A DNA stretch of 64,000 bases from Vandiemenella viatica (GCA_031002005.1 CM061920.1:51376610-51440609); one strand, 5' to 3'. Shown: positions 1-12,295, numbered from the stretch's first letter. Numbers and translations are program-made. The notes: generated from the sequence alone by a model not told the origin.

Positions 1-950
1 TAAAACTATCAGAGTGATTTGGAATATGCCTTGTAGCAACTCTTAACTGGTAGAAAAAGTGAAAAATTAACTTTAATCTGTTAATTTTAACTACATATGA
101 GACAATTATTATAATCAAAATCATTTTATTTGCTTGGAGATTTGGAAATAGTACTTCTAGTGTCAGATCATTATGCTTCTTTATATATAAACTGAAAATC
201 TCATTTTGCTAGTGTTGATGAGATTTTGTTGACTTAATCAGTTCAAACAAGACAAATTTGTTATTGGCATTGAAAATGTTGTTACAGAAGGATTTGACTA
301 TTAAATTTTAGTTTTGATAGTAATGATTTTTATATTTCTGCTGAATTTCTAATTCTGCGATTGTAGATCAAGCATACAATTTATTGTAGTTTTCTCACAT
401 TCATTTTTTGTATTATTTATGGTAATTTGTGGAATAGTGTTTGTATCTACTTATATACAAGCAGTAAAAAAGTAATTAAGAATTGTTAAGTGTATAGCAA
501 CGCAAAGTATGAAAGCCATGTTTGTTTGTGGAAACTACTATTACATATACTAAAATATAATAAACACAAAAATCTACTAAACCACAAACTCGTACTTCAC
601 ACATTAGTTGAAAACCGATTGCGGAAAATACTATTCACATACTTTCAAAACTAGCACTATTAACAAAAACCATGAAAGCAACAAAACAAAATGGCCACAA
701 CAGACAATCAAATTACAACAAGTTTTATCTAAAAGGCAATATTTACACAGATGGTTCTAGTTGGAACATGCTTAAGAAAAAATGTAAGTAAGAAATTGTA
801 GTGTGCGCTAGAATAGTTGAAGTTTGCAGCCATTAATTGTGATACCTATAGAATTATTGTCAGTCAGCTTAAAATATCATTAAACCTTAGCTTGGCAACT
901 TTGCCAAACTCTGCCCTATATTTCAAAGACAAAAACTTGGTGAGAGATTT
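1..950. other. No gene recognised, AT-rich
   Basis: I see no convincing coding region, RNA gene or bounded repeat here. The stretch is AT-rich with short A and T runs. It probably belongs to an intron or upstream flank of the RNF144-like gene that follows, but that is inferred from position only. Confidence 0.5.
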
Positions 951-1600
951 AATCAAATTTAATATAACTGTAATTGAGTGCAAACTCCTTTGGCAATTTC
1001 AATACACACCCATTCTCCCCCTTTCCTGCACCCATCTACTTTTGCCCTCTACAACTTTAAACTTTAAATTTTTCCTTCTTTTTCAGCAATTTATTTGTAA
1101 TTTCTTTTGGTAATATTTTTATTTTTTTTAACTGCTTAATGTCTCTTAACAGCGAGGCCTTTAGAGATGGGAAAGGGTGGGGGGGCAACGAATGGGAAGG
1201 AATTCAGCCATGGCTTTTTTGAAGGACGTATCCTGGCATTTGCCTGGCGTGATTTGGGAAACTATGGAAAACCCAAATCTGCATGCCTGGACACGGATTT
1301 GAACCAGCGTCGTCCTGAATGCAAGGCGAGAACGCTAACCGTTACACCACCACACTCGGTCTGGTAACTTATTCCAAACCCTGAACCCTTACCCATGAAA
1401 GAAAATCTCCCCACGCCCTTGTGTATCAAATCAAGAGTCAGCTTGTGTTCAAGTTCACCTTTTTTTATTCAATGTAACTCTCTTAATTCTTCCATCAATA
1501 TCATTCCACACCCCATCACTCACATACACGTCTTACACTACCAAGATTCTCTTCACCCTTCTCCTTTCTCACAATGAATCCAATTTTGTTTAGTTACTGG
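951..1600 (-). mobile_element. LINE-D family 3' end, split by a SINE
   Basis: On the minus strand this matches the 3' end of the LINE at 58340-62115. The shared parts are the C-terminal reverse-transcriptase extension (the window copy has a run like KGxGRFSFxGKG), the stretch GTAGAGGGCAAA in the 3' UTR and a tail of ATTAAATT-type repeats near 951. A SINE at 1115-1362 interrupts it, and the LINE sequence resumes on both sides. The ORF is frameshifted and the copy is 5'-truncated. The homology is read by eye. Confidence 0.75.
1115..1362 (-). mobile_element. tRNA-derived SINE (copy 1)
   Basis: Read on the minus strand, it starts ACCGAGTGTGGTGGTGTAAC, which resembles a pol III A box. A B-box-like GGTTCAAATCC follows, then a conserved body and a 3' tail TCTCTAAAGGCCTCGCTGTT leading to an A-rich end. 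It is closely related to the copy at 44798-45056. Imperfect target duplications (GGTAAT at 1109, GGTAAC at 1363) flank it inside the LINE fragment. It was a short non-coding retroposon mobilised in trans. Confidence 0.85.
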
Positions 1601-3229
1601 TGGTGAGTTGTTGAAGCCTGTTAATGGAATGGTTGGTGTTGCAGATGTATTGCTGCCAATGTCCACATCCTTAGGTGTTGATTGTTACCACCTTAGCAGC
1701 TTTTGCACTACTTCTACTTTTACATTCACATTGGCATATTGTACTGGTGCTCATGTCAGCAATGAATGTCTAAGTACCAACACTTTCTTGAGATACTCTT
1801 GACACTCCCTGCTTATAGCTGTGTGCAACCCAGAGCAGTTGATGGAAACCTGTGGGAAGTCACACAAACTACCTGAATTATTTGCCTCCATAGGACACTT
1901 ACCACCGGTGGGCTTGCCTTCATAGGAGGCCATCATTTGTACAAACCTTAGTACCAGAAGCACCACACTGTGTCCAGAACATATAGGAGGTGAAGGCAGA
2001 TTTAACTGTCTTGGATCAAGAATATCAGGACAAAAAAAAGTAGACTTTGCAATATTGTCATTTTCCTTTCATGTGATGTGGCACAGCTCAGCCACTTTTT
2101 TACCTTTCCACACCTTAGCGAGTTCCTATGTCCGAAGTGCATTTGTTATCAGCGGGTGATGACACTTTTGCTTCAGTACAGGGACTTGTGGACTTAACAT
2201 TTGTAGTCCACCAGAGGCACAAGGAATTTTTTGATTGTGTTAAGGATTTTTATCCCACATATCAGGCCACCATGCCTATAACAACTGAGATGTGGCATGT
2301 GTCCCGGAAGTTGTATGATCACAAGTGGTTTGTTCTAAACATCCATTCATCTAATATTTAGGTTGAGGGATACTTTTTTGAGGCCTTCACAATCTAGATT
2401 ACAAAGCCATGATATCCACTCCCCAAGACACACAACGTTCCACTGTCACATCCATAAGATGGTTGTGGAAGCATGCAAGGAATTTATAGTGTCATAAGTT
2501 TTCAGCTTGGGTACTGTGTGTATTGTAATGTAATAGGTTCCTACGTATGCAGAAAAGATTACAGCAGTATCATGACAGTAATGAAAGCACGTTAGGAAAA
2601 GTAACAAAATGTAAATAAACCAGGTTGGGATAATGCAATGCCATAATAACTGTGAAGAAGGCCTTATTATCATTGTAACAAAAGCTTCAAATCTCCAAAG
2701 CATCTTAAAAGCAGATTAGTAAGAATTTTAAGTAGGGCAATAGAAGGTTTCGTTTTAAGAAACATTAGTAAAACAAATTAAAATCAGAAAAGGTGAAAAT
2801 AAGATACTAAAAGTAGGGAAAAGAAAGAACTAATATCATTTTTAACAGAAGAATAAAGATTTTTAAAGATGTGAATGAATTTCCATGGCGATCGTAGAGC
2901 ACGATATCAAAAGAAATCAGTGTGATTTTCTTAATACAGCATGAAGTGGAGTGAAATAAAATCTGAGTAAAACTATAAAATTCAAACAATAATATGAGTA
3001 GATTGGAGAAAAAGTATGAGGGTCATACTGAAAGTCATGATCAACATTTTATAACAATCTTAATTTTTATTTTTAAGCCAAACCAAGTACATCATCTTGA
3101 TCTACAGACTTTTCTTTCGCTTCTCTCAGCCACTTGTTTCTTTTAATTTGACAAAGGGTTAACCCCAAAATATTGTGTTTTCTGTGTTTGTGTATTATTT
3201 TGTGTTGCTGTTACCCTCCACCCTTCAGA
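1601..3229. other. No gene recognised
   Basis: A few ORFs of 60-85 codons occur on both strands, but none shows a recognisable domain, codon bias or splice context. I see no tandem array or terminal inverted repeat. Confidence 0.45.
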
Positions 3230-3420
3230 TTTGGTGTGTGTTGGGTCTAATAGTTTTTACCTTATTTACCACAATTTTATGACTGACTCTATCAAAAGCC
3301 TTTGCAAGATGTGTTACACTATCAATTTAGCCTCCCTTGTCCATTTCATCTGAAATATCTTGCATATATCCTACTAACTGAGATTCATATGTTACAACAT
3401 ACCTGTCCCAATTGAATGGA
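3230..3420 (-). pseudogene. Decayed LINE reverse-transcriptase fragment
   Basis: On the minus strand a frame reads HLAKAFDRVSHKIVVNK, which matches the conserved 'DLSKAFDxVxH' block of non-LTR reverse transcriptases. Stop codons and frameshifts lie on both sides, so this is a relic. It is too short to assign to one of the LINE families in this window. Confidence 0.55.
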
Positions 3421-3526
3421 GTGATCATTAATATTTACTACACTATGTTACACTATGTTCTCATTTACACAGTGATTTGGCACATCTGTTAACCCTTCAA
3501 GTAACTGTAAATTACCCATTTCTTAC

Positions 3527-3643
3527 CCAAGTCTGGCTCGCAGGCGTTGCAACTCGAGAAGCCGAGCAGCAGCAGGCAGCCTCAGCCTTGTCATCAGCCG
3601 GCAGTCGTCATAAGTGTAGTCTGATACAGGCACCCCCAGTGCC
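3527..3643 (-). CDS. Orphan 117-bp internal exon, gene unknown
   Basis: On the minus strand a pyrimidine-rich acceptor (TGATTGTTTTTACAG) ends at 3644. The donor GTAAGA starts at 3526. The 117 bp between them hold 38 full codons, starting ALGVPVSDYTYDDCRLMTRL, followed by a leucine/arginine-rich amphipathic stretch (RLPAAARLLELQRLRARL). Both exon ends are in phase 2, so the exon could be skipped without a frameshift. It is GC-rich compared with its flanks, as a conserved exon would be. I do not recognise the protein. It lies beside the assembly gap and opposite in strand to the RNF144-like gene, so it may belong to a nested or overlapping gene. Confidence 0.55.
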
Positions 3644-3679
3644 CTGTAAAAACAATCAACTAGACTTTCATTTTCGTCA

Positions 3680-4679
3680 NNNNNNNNNNNNNNNNNNNNN
3701 NNNNNNNNNNNNNNNNNNNNNNNNNNNNNNNNNNNNNNNNNNNNNNNNNNNNNNNNNNNNNNNNNNNNNNNNNNNNNNNNNNNNNNNNNNNNNNNNNNNN
3801 NNNNNNNNNNNNNNNNNNNNNNNNNNNNNNNNNNNNNNNNNNNNNNNNNNNNNNNNNNNNNNNNNNNNNNNNNNNNNNNNNNNNNNNNNNNNNNNNNNNN
3901 NNNNNNNNNNNNNNNNNNNNNNNNNNNNNNNNNNNNNNNNNNNNNNNNNNNNNNNNNNNNNNNNNNNNNNNNNNNNNNNNNNNNNNNNNNNNNNNNNNNN
4001 NNNNNNNNNNNNNNNNNNNNNNNNNNNNNNNNNNNNNNNNNNNNNNNNNNNNNNNNNNNNNNNNNNNNNNNNNNNNNNNNNNNNNNNNNNNNNNNNNNNN
4101 NNNNNNNNNNNNNNNNNNNNNNNNNNNNNNNNNNNNNNNNNNNNNNNNNNNNNNNNNNNNNNNNNNNNNNNNNNNNNNNNNNNNNNNNNNNNNNNNNNNN
4201 NNNNNNNNNNNNNNNNNNNNNNNNNNNNNNNNNNNNNNNNNNNNNNNNNNNNNNNNNNNNNNNNNNNNNNNNNNNNNNNNNNNNNNNNNNNNNNNNNNNN
4301 NNNNNNNNNNNNNNNNNNNNNNNNNNNNNNNNNNNNNNNNNNNNNNNNNNNNNNNNNNNNNNNNNNNNNNNNNNNNNNNNNNNNNNNNNNNNNNNNNNNN
4401 NNNNNNNNNNNNNNNNNNNNNNNNNNNNNNNNNNNNNNNNNNNNNNNNNNNNNNNNNNNNNNNNNNNNNNNNNNNNNNNNNNNNNNNNNNNNNNNNNNNN
4501 NNNNNNNNNNNNNNNNNNNNNNNNNNNNNNNNNNNNNNNNNNNNNNNNNNNNNNNNNNNNNNNNNNNNNNNNNNNNNNNNNNNNNNNNNNNNNNNNNNNN
4601 NNNNNNNNNNNNNNNNNNNNNNNNNNNNNNNNNNNNNNNNNNNNNNNNNNNNNNNNNNNNNNNNNNNNNNNNNNNNNNN
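3680..4679. other. Assembly gap, 1000 N
   Basis: Exactly 1000 N bases. The round number suggests a scaffold gap of conventional rather than measured size. ORFs spanning it are artefacts. Missing upstream exons of the ligase gene or of the minus-strand orphan exon could lie here. Confidence 0.98.
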
Positions 4680-5219
4680 ACCCATTATTTACCAAAACTG
4701 ATTACAGGAGAGCTTTGAAGAAACAAAAATAAATCAAACAGAATCATACACAATTTTGATAGATACACAGTGTGTACGCACCTACTCCCAACAATCAAAA
4801 CATTATGTAGTATATTTTCAATTTACATGGTATTCCTTGCAGTACCTTGACACTCTGTTACCTCCCTATTTTAAACCTCTTTTTTCAGTTTGTTACAAAA
4901 TTCTGAATCATCTTCAGTAATTTTTAAGAAATATGAGAAGATTTCCTCTCTTTTCTTTAATATTGAAGTAATGTCCTATGTTTATTTTATACAAAATGAG
5001 AAAGTAATTACTAAATCAAAGTAAAAGTTACTTCCTTTTATTCGTGAACTGAAACTTAAATATATAAAAAGAATTAGATGCACAGGAAACATTTTCAAAG
5101 TTTTCATGAAGACAACATTTGGCCATCCATTTATTAAACTGTAAAATAATTCATGTAAGTGGTTTAGATTACTTTGAATTAGATAAGATGTGTTTCATGC
5201 AGTAACTGCTTGTTTTCAG
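4680..5219. other. Intron sequence before the IBR exon
   Basis: AT-rich non-coding DNA with no bounded repeat. It ends in the acceptor CTGCTTGTTTTCAG at 5219, which defines the start of the next exon. Confidence 0.6.
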
Positions 5220-5521
5220 AGGTGGGTCTGGATGCTTCTAGAGCGTGGTGCCCACGTGCAGGTTGTGATACTGTATGCAGAGTTAGTGGTGGACGTCGTG
5301 CAACCTGCCCAACTTGTGCACGTGACTTCTGTTCTGGCTGTGGAGGCTCGTGGCATCCAGGCCGTTCTTGTGAGCCACCTGCTGCATTACCTTTCGATTC
5401 AGACCTCATCAAATGCTGTCCAATGTGCAGTGTGCCGATCGAAAAGGACGAGGGCTGTGCACAGATGATGTGCAAGCGCTGCAAACATGTCTTCTGTTGG
5501 TACTGCCTTGCCTCACTTGAT
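5220..5521 (+). CDS. RNF144-type RBR E3 ubiquitin ligase, IBR-RING2 exon
   Basis: This exon encodes 100 full residues of an RNF144A/B-like RBR ubiquitin ligase, which passes ubiquitin from an E2 through a RING2 cysteine to substrate. Residues 10-50 form the IBR zinc module (CPRAGC, CPTC, CSGC, then HPGRSC). Residues 66-95 form most of RING2 (CPMC, CKRC, CWYC). C79 in DEGCAQMMC sits where RBR ligases keep the catalytic cysteine. The acceptor ends in CAG at 5219 and the donor GTAAGT follows at 5522. The first codon is split (xAG) and the exon ends in phase 0. RING1, normally N-terminal, is not visible upstream. Animal RNF144 proteins are about 290 residues; the two visible exons give 183. Confidence 0.93.
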
Positions 5522-6016
5522 GTAAGTATATAACTTTTTTTTTGGTCACTGCCCCTTTCATTGCTACTTTTTATTTATTTGTTTATCAATCTTGTTTCAT
5601 GGATCCCTGCTGAGGAATGACCTCTGGGATGTGAAACATGTCATGGTTAATGCACATAGATGCAATATGAGTCATAATCATAGTAAAAACAATTGTATGT
5701 TACAAAGACAATTTTACAACTGAAATACAATTAATTATTTTGTTCCAATTCTTGAATGGAATAGGAGGAGTTGCCAATAAGATAATCTCTCAGTTTTTCT
5801 TAAAATATATTTTATTATCTGAAAACTGTTTTATACTCTTGGTAAGTTCATTAAACAGATGTATGCCAGAATAATTAACTCCTCTTTGTACTAATGACAG
5901 AGATGTTTGTGTTTGTGCAAGTTATTTCTTTTCTTTATTGAAATTGTGTACCTGTAATTAAAGTAAACAATACAAATCTATGACAAAGCACATGAGAGAA
6001 TATATATACTGAGAAC

Positions 6017-6604
6017 TCATTGTAAGAATATGAGTTTTTTAAAAAGTTGTCTGCAAGAAGTTCTTGGTTTTACCCTACACAACATCCTAATAGCTCTTTT
6101 CTGTGCTATGAAAACTTTTTTACTTTGTGAAGAGTTTCCCCAAAAAATTATGCCATATGACATTACTGAATGAAAATATGAGGAGTAAACCTGTTTCGTT
6201 AATTCTAGATCTGCTGTTAGAGAAAGTGTTCGTATTGCAAAGGTGGCACTACTTAACTTCTTCAGTAGTGAAGTGATATGTTCATGCCAACAGAGTTTCT
6301 CATCTATTTTAATACCAAGGAATTTTATACTCTTTGTTTCTAATATTGTGTTATTTTTATAGCTTACTTGTAAATCTGGCTGTGCATAATTTTTTGTTTT
6401 AAACCTAATATAATGTGTTTTTTCAAAATTTAGTTTTAATGAATTTGCCTTAAACCAATTTGCTACTTCACTAAGTACTTCATTTACATTAAATTCTAGA
6501 TTGCTGTTTGGTGTTTTTCTCACAGTTAGGTTAGTGTCATCTGCAAATAAAACACTCTTAACTTTGTCAGATAAGTTTCCAGGAAGGTCATTGATGTACA
6601 ACAA
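6017..6604 (-). pseudogene. LINE-A reverse transcriptase, C-terminal half
   Basis: An open stretch of 195 codons. It starts MLYINDLPGNL, continues with SVLFADDTNLTV (the polymerase YADD box, here FADD) and FLGIKIDEKLCWHEHI, and ends KPRTSCRQLFKKLIFLQ. This order matches palm and thumb regions of Jockey/CR1-type enzymes that copy LINE RNA at nicked target DNA. The N-terminal half is in other frames upstream, so the gene is broken. Confidence 0.85.
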
Positions 6605-7037
6605 AAGAGGAGGGGTCCTAGGACAGAACCTTGTGGAATTCCATGTTTTATTTTCTCCTAGTCTGATGAAGGATCTTTACTTATTTTAGAATCAAAAATG
6701 GAAATTTTGCATTCGACTTTCCATGTATGATTAAACTATTTTCCTCCGGTTCCATAAATACCATAGTATTCCATTTTCTTCAAAAGTAATTCAATATTTA
6801 CATAGTCAAATGCTTTTGAAAGACCACAAAATATTCCTACAGGGCTCATTTTATTATTCAGTTACTCAAATGTGTTATTTAAAAATGAATATATAGCCAT
6901 TTCTATAGATGATCCTTTTTGGAACCCAAATTGTGTTTAGTGAGGATATTATTTTGTGTAAAATGTTTTATTAGTCTACAATACTTTTTCAAAAATCTTT
7001 GAGAATCCTGAAAGTAATGAAATATGATGATAATTAT

Positions 7038-7492
7038 CGAGAGCGTATCCAGGAGCAGAACTGGGGGGGGGGACAACATCAAAATTAGGGGGGGAAACTC
7101 ATATTTTTTTCGAGGAAGTGGTGGGGAACTGAAACATGACAATTTCTTGCAAAATAAAACTCAAACCTATTTTTATTATTGATTAACATAGTAATCCAAG
7201 GACCTACTATGCCTTAATGAAGATGGTAACTCAGTTACAGTTTTTTTATGTAAACATTAATTGTTTGATTCTCAGAGGATTTTCAATAACTTTATTTGTC
7301 AATATCTCACGGTGTACTTTTGTGAAATTTCGATGCACATTCATTAGGCATAATCCAGTCAATCTTTCCTCTCCCATAGTGCTCCATGAGCCAGTTCTTC
7401 ACTCGTCAAAGTGTACTGAAAGCAACTTGATTTTTCTTGGGGGGGGGGCAGCAGGGGAGAGGGAGAGCTGCCTCTCACTGGATACGCCCATG
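7038..7492. mobile_element. hAT-type MITE, 455 bp
   Basis: Terminal inverted repeats CGAGAGCGTATCCAG and, read from the right end, CATGGGCGTATCCAG enclose G-rich subterminal runs. The 8-bp duplication ATAATTAT lies at 7030-7037 and 7493-7500. An 8-bp duplication with GCGTATCCAG-type ends is typical of the hAT superfamily. No transposase is encoded. LINE-A coding sequence continues directly across the site, which confirms the boundaries. Confidence 0.85.
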
Positions 7493-8178
7493 ATAATTAT
7501 CTACACATGTTGCTTCTCCTTTTTTAAACAACGGTTTACAACTGCATATTTTAGTCTATTTGAAAACACACCTTGCATTAAGGATCCATTAAAATGTGGG
7601 CAAGTACACGATTGATACAATCTGAACAACTTTTCAGTAATTTACTTGAAATACATATTGTCATAGCTGGAGGAATTTTTAGGTTTTATTTATTTCTGAG
7701 ACTTTACTGGTGGCAATATCATCTCCACAAAATCTATTTGGGAAAGCAGTCTGAAGAAGCCTTAACACACTATGTGGGATTGCTTTTCTATGCCTAATTC
7801 CTCTACAACTGAAGTAAAATGTTTGTTAAATATTTTACAAACTTCCCCTACTTCGCTGTGAACAAATCCATTTTGTTATATTTTTATGTCATTAGAGTGA
7901 TTTACAGATTTTCCTGTTTCAGTTTTTATTATATTCCATATTGTTCTTATTGACTGAATTCTTTATTTTCTCTGATATATATTTGTTCTTGGCCATTGTT
8001 TACTATGTTTATTAGTATTTTATAATAAAATTCATAATGAGCTTTCAGTGTATAATTATCTGATTGTCTTTTTTATGTACAGGTCCATTTTTGTTTTACA
8101 AGATATTCTGACAGCCTTTTTATCCATTGTTTGCAGTATTTGCAGCTTTCCTCATTTTGAAACTTCCTTCAAAAAGTG

Positions 8179-8823
8179 TTAGAAATATATTGAGAAAGGA
8201 ATTACTGTACTGAGAAATATCCATAAAAAATTATCAATTGCAGTCCTGCTATTATTTTGTATTCTAGTAGGGAAATTTACAAGTGCAGTTAAGATAAAAG
8301 ACAACATCAAGGCTTCCATATCTGGCCTCTCATTGCTGTGATTGAGAAAGTCAACATTAAAGTCTCCACATAAAACTATTTGTTTGTTATTTGTGAAACA
8401 TAGCAGCAAAGACTCTAACTGAGATAAAAACAGTCTAAAATTTCCTAAGGGGGCCCTGTAAATTGCTATTACTATGAGCTCTTCCTTACCATATTCTAGT
8501 TTAATAACACAGCATTCAATGTGTTGTTCTATACAATACTTACTTACACTTACACTGTTGCATTGAATATTATTTTTAACAAAAATGGCAACTCCCCTTT
8601 TCTCCATTTTACATCTACAGAAATGAGAACTTAGTTTATAATTTGGGATGGACAGCTGAGATATTCCTGTGCCAGACAAATGATGATCAGGTATGCACAA
8701 AACATCTACATTGAAATTTCTGGAATTTTGAATCTCTTTTAGGCATAAGGTAATGTCATCATTTGTACTAAATATTCCCCTTATATTTTGATGGAGAATA
8801 GTGGTCTGAACACTTTGAGTCAA
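8179..8823 (-). pseudogene. LINE-A APE-type endonuclease domain
   Basis: 214 codons opening MTQSVQTTILHQNIRG, with the metal-binding and catalytic blocks IYRAPLG and VLCGDFNVDFL. The frame then reads TRIQNNSRTAIDNF and drifts before the expected SDH motif, so the domain lacks its last catalytic histidine block. This is the apurinic-endonuclease-like domain that nicks target DNA for LINE integration. Confidence 0.85.
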
Positions 8824-8830
8824 TGAATTT

Positions 8831-10874
8831 AAATTGTTTACTTTATTAGTACATACTGTATGTCAGTTGGAATGTCTAATTTCAATAAGTTTTACCAGGA
8901 TAGACGTTAATTTTTTTAGACGTCTTAATACAGGCCGCGACTTAACACACTTATAACAGGAATATCTCTATATCTGCTCTTGTTTTGAGTGATATAATTT
9001 CCTGTTTTATAAACAGATGCTGGGGCTATATTTTAGATACATTTAGAAAAATGTTTTTTGCATTATTGCTATAAACATTACAATACATTAATATCATTTA
9101 AATTTGATAACAGATCACCATTTCTTAATTTTCCCTTAAGTTTCCATAAATTTAATATTTTCTTCTTCAAATTTTCTGATAAACCTTGTTTTCAGTCTTT
9201 TTTATGCTAGGGGTTGCAGATTTTTAACAAGGAACCCATAGTGAAAGGTGTGACCTTGGTGTTCGTTTTAACATTGTATATTTAGCTAAGTGATAGTTTC
9301 CTGAGGGTAGTTACTGGATATGAAATTTAGTTATTGCATATGTTACATGAGCTGAAAAAATATTCCATGAAGTAAAGCAACATATATCTATCCAAAATAT
9401 AGTATATCCAGGAATTCAGATAGAGAGATGATGTTCTCATTTTTTAGACCAAAATAAAGTGTTCTGCTTGTGGAATTCTTGCCTAAAGAGGTAACGGATG
9501 TCTGTTGTAAAACATTTAATTGTCGTCTTATTTAGAAAGAGGAACGTATGCAATGTTTTCCAAATTATTAGTTTCTCTTTTTGTGTGTGTATGTGGGGGG
9601 AAGGGGGACATGATATTCTGTTGACATCTTTAGCCTCATCAAGGATAAGTAATGCAACAGATAATAATGATTGTGGTCATGTCTGTGAACCATGTAAGCT
9701 CTGTGCTAATGTTTTTTTTTGTTAAGTAACATGTAGATTTGACATGAAAAATGGGGATCATCTCCAGATTCAGTTTGGTAATTATGAAATTTTTCTAATT
9801 ATCACAATGTGAGTGATGATACATGTGCCCAGTATGGTAACCCTTTAACACAATTGGCTAAACTCCTGGATCTCTGCTGTATTTTGTTGGACAAAATTTG
9901 TGATGCACATATATACTCCACTATCACTACAGATTCACTCATTGTAACTGCTTGGCCATTTTAAATGTCATTAAGCAATCGTTGGAACCCACATTTGCTT
10001 AGATCGGCATTTCTCAACCTTTCTCGGTCCAAGGCTGAGTAAAATCTCAAAAATTATTCTACTGACCAGTAACTTATATGGGCCTAATTTTTACCTATGT
10101 GTATACTACTAACCAACTCTACCAATTGTCAATGGCATGTACCATGGTTCTGTAAGATCTATACCTACAATATAACCCTTATAAAACTCAATCTTCAAAG
10201 GAACACTGATCTCTCTGATACTGACTGGACATGTATGTAGAAATAGACTATAATAGTAAAAATGAAGTCATTTCCTCATATCATGGCTATACTACGGCTT
10301 TTAAAAAGTTTGGATTGTAGCTTATACTCGCACTGTGTATTACTACAGGCGAGTATGGTATTCATTTAAAGCAAATGTTTTCCATTTTTTTAATTATATC
10401 TTTAATTCTGTTAGAGTTTAATTTATAATGTTATGCCTATGTACCACGTGTTATAAAATGCTGTTGTAGATGACGGGTCTCCCATGTCTGATTATGAAGA
10501 CAACTAGTTCTGCTGTTGGATATTTCTCTGGTTGGTAGTAGATACTGTCAGTTAACTAGACATTTCATGTTCCTAAAAGACAATGTCATTAATAGGATCC
10601 TAAAATGAATAGGCTAAGAGTTTTCAGCATCAAGATTTCGATTCAACCTTACCGCATGTGAAGATAGTATGATTGAAGCAGTTGGTATTGCATTATCTAA
10701 AGAAGTGCCTTAACCTGAGGCTTTGCGTATAAGGAAAAAAAGAAAATAAGATGGCATTTAAACAAAAAACCAAATATAATTATGATACACAGAAATTAGT
10801 AGTCAGTAACCTGGCTAGGGCTCACCAATTTTTTTGAATACTTGGTAGTCTCCATGTAATTTTGAAACTAATAC
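8831..10874. other. Intron DNA, no gene recognised
   Basis: AT-rich intron of the ligase gene between LINE-A and the mariner. A short stretch near 10013 (GCATTTCTCAACCTTTCTCGG) resembles the end of a degraded hAT element, but I find no partner end. Confidence 0.45.
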
Positions 10875-12140
10875 TAGGTCTGTCCAAAAAGTATCCCACC
10901 TTTGTTCATATTTCCCCACTGATGTTATTCTGCATCATAAGGCTGGTGGCATCCTTTGAAATAATCCCTATTTGATTGAAAAATATGCTCCCATTGACCT
11001 TTTCACTTTTGGAAGCAGTCCTGGAATTCATTTTTTGGTGTCCATTGAGCTGCATTTTTAATCTTGGGAACAGCCAAATGTCTCGGGGACCTATGTCAGG
11101 ACTGTACAGAGACTGATTGAGCTGTATGACTTTTTGTTTTGTCAAATATTGCTGCATGAGGTTCGATGTATGCACTGGCGCATTATTGTGATGAAGAAGC
11201 CAGTCATCGGTTAACCAAAGCTGTTGCTGTTTTCTTCTAACTGCACCACGCAATCTTTTCATAACTTCAAGGTAATATTCTTTATTGATCATTTGACCTT
11301 TAGGAGCATATTATGGTGCATGACACACTTATAATAATAATAATAAAAAAAAAACAATTGCAATGATTTGATATTGCTCTGACTTTGGCACGATTTTTTC
11401 AGTCGTGGCTCTCACTGCGAAGACTGTCATTTTGTTTCAGGAGCATAACCATAAACCCCTTGATTCATCACCAATTATAATCTTTTTAAGGAGATTTTTG
11501 TCATTATTGATCATTTCCAAATTGTACTGAGTGATTTCAAGGTGAAGGTTTTTCTGCCCTACTGTTAGCAGTTTCAGAATGAATTTGGTACACATGCAAA
11601 CAATTTGCAAATTTTCAGTTAAAATCTTCTAAACTATAGTTTTTGGTATTCCAGTATCATATTCTAGTTGTTGTACAGTCATTTGATGACCTTCATTGAT
11701 TGCAAGTCTCACATGTTCGATATTATCCAGTGTTTTTGTTGTCGAAGGTCTCCAAGAGTGTGAGTTACTATCAACAGATGTTTGACCATCTTTGAACTGG
11801 TTATAGCACTTTTTTTATTTGTGTTTTGCTCATACACTCATCCCCAAATGCAATATTCATCATTTTGATGCTCCCGGCTCTACTCTTTGAGTTTAAAGCA
11901 AAATTTAATGCAAATTGGTTGCCCCGACCATTCCGTCATTTTTACGATAGCAAAATGTGATGAACGTACAACACACTTTGTAAACAAAAGCACGCTGCTC
12001 GTGAACTAAGGCATTCCGGCAACAACAGCATCTAGGGAGTTCATGAAACTTTGCTATTCACACTCACACCCGCCATATAGTGCTAAAATTGTAAGGTGCG
12101 TAAATATGAAGGAAGGTTGGTTGTTTTTGGGGCATACCTT
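10875..12140 (-). mobile_element. Decayed mariner-like element in the ligase intron
   Basis: The left end AGGTCTGTCCAAAAAGTATC and the right end, read inward, AGGTATGCCCCAAAAACAAC form imperfect terminal inverted repeats. Their inner parts both end in TTCATATTT. The minus strand encodes transposase remnants (10906-11292 and degenerate frames up to about 11890). It ends about 155 bp before the last coding exon of the RNF144-like gene. Stop codons are numerous, so it is an old, inactive copy. Confidence 0.8.
10906..11292 (-). pseudogene. Mariner transposase C-terminal fragment
   Basis: 128 codons. WLLHHNNAPVHTS matches the block holding the second catalytic aspartate of mariner transposases (usually HDNA; here HNNA, so that aspartate is lost). 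YSPDIGPRDIWLFPRLK matches the third-aspartate block SPDLAPxDxxLFPxLK. The N-terminal DNA-binding half is only visible as stop-ridden frames upstream. Confidence 0.8.
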
Positions 12141-12295
12141 GTATTTGTGTATTTTATTTTTCTTATGTAACATTTATATTGGTGTTATATTTAGCCCAAA
12201 GTGTAGACTAACAATAAGAACAGTTTTGTGACCACTTATATAACAAAATCATTGTATAAATGTTTACGAGATATCTATTTCCTTTCTGTCGCCAG

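Larger units (their letters stand above)
5567..8830 (-). mobile_element. LINE-A, Jockey/CR1-like non-LTR retrotransposon
   Basis: A minus-strand LINE inside the ligase intron. The 5' part encodes an APE-type endonuclease (8179-8823). The middle, about 7500-8170, gives frames such as GVFSNRLKYAVVKPLFKKGE (N-terminal reverse-transcriptase block). The 3' part (6017-6604) carries the catalytic FADDT block and the C-terminal extension. The 3' UTR ends in an AAATAAATAAA-type tail near 5567. A 455-bp hAT MITE (7038-7492) splits it. Several frameshifts are present, so it is inactive. The 5' limit is uncertain; sequence up to about 9480 may also belong to it. Confidence 0.85.

Noticed and set aside
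2128..2361. 77-codon ORF starting MSEVHLLSAGDD
   Set aside because: No recognisable domain, no splice or promoter context; short ORFs of this size are expected by chance here.
3477..4718. Apparent ORFs of 340-413 codons across the gap
   Set aside because: They are created by 1000 N bases being read as open; no sequence supports them.
10013..10040. hAT-like end GCATTTCTCAACCTTTCTCGG
   Set aside because: Only one degraded end is visible, with no partner repeat or 8-bp duplication, so I did not annotate an element.
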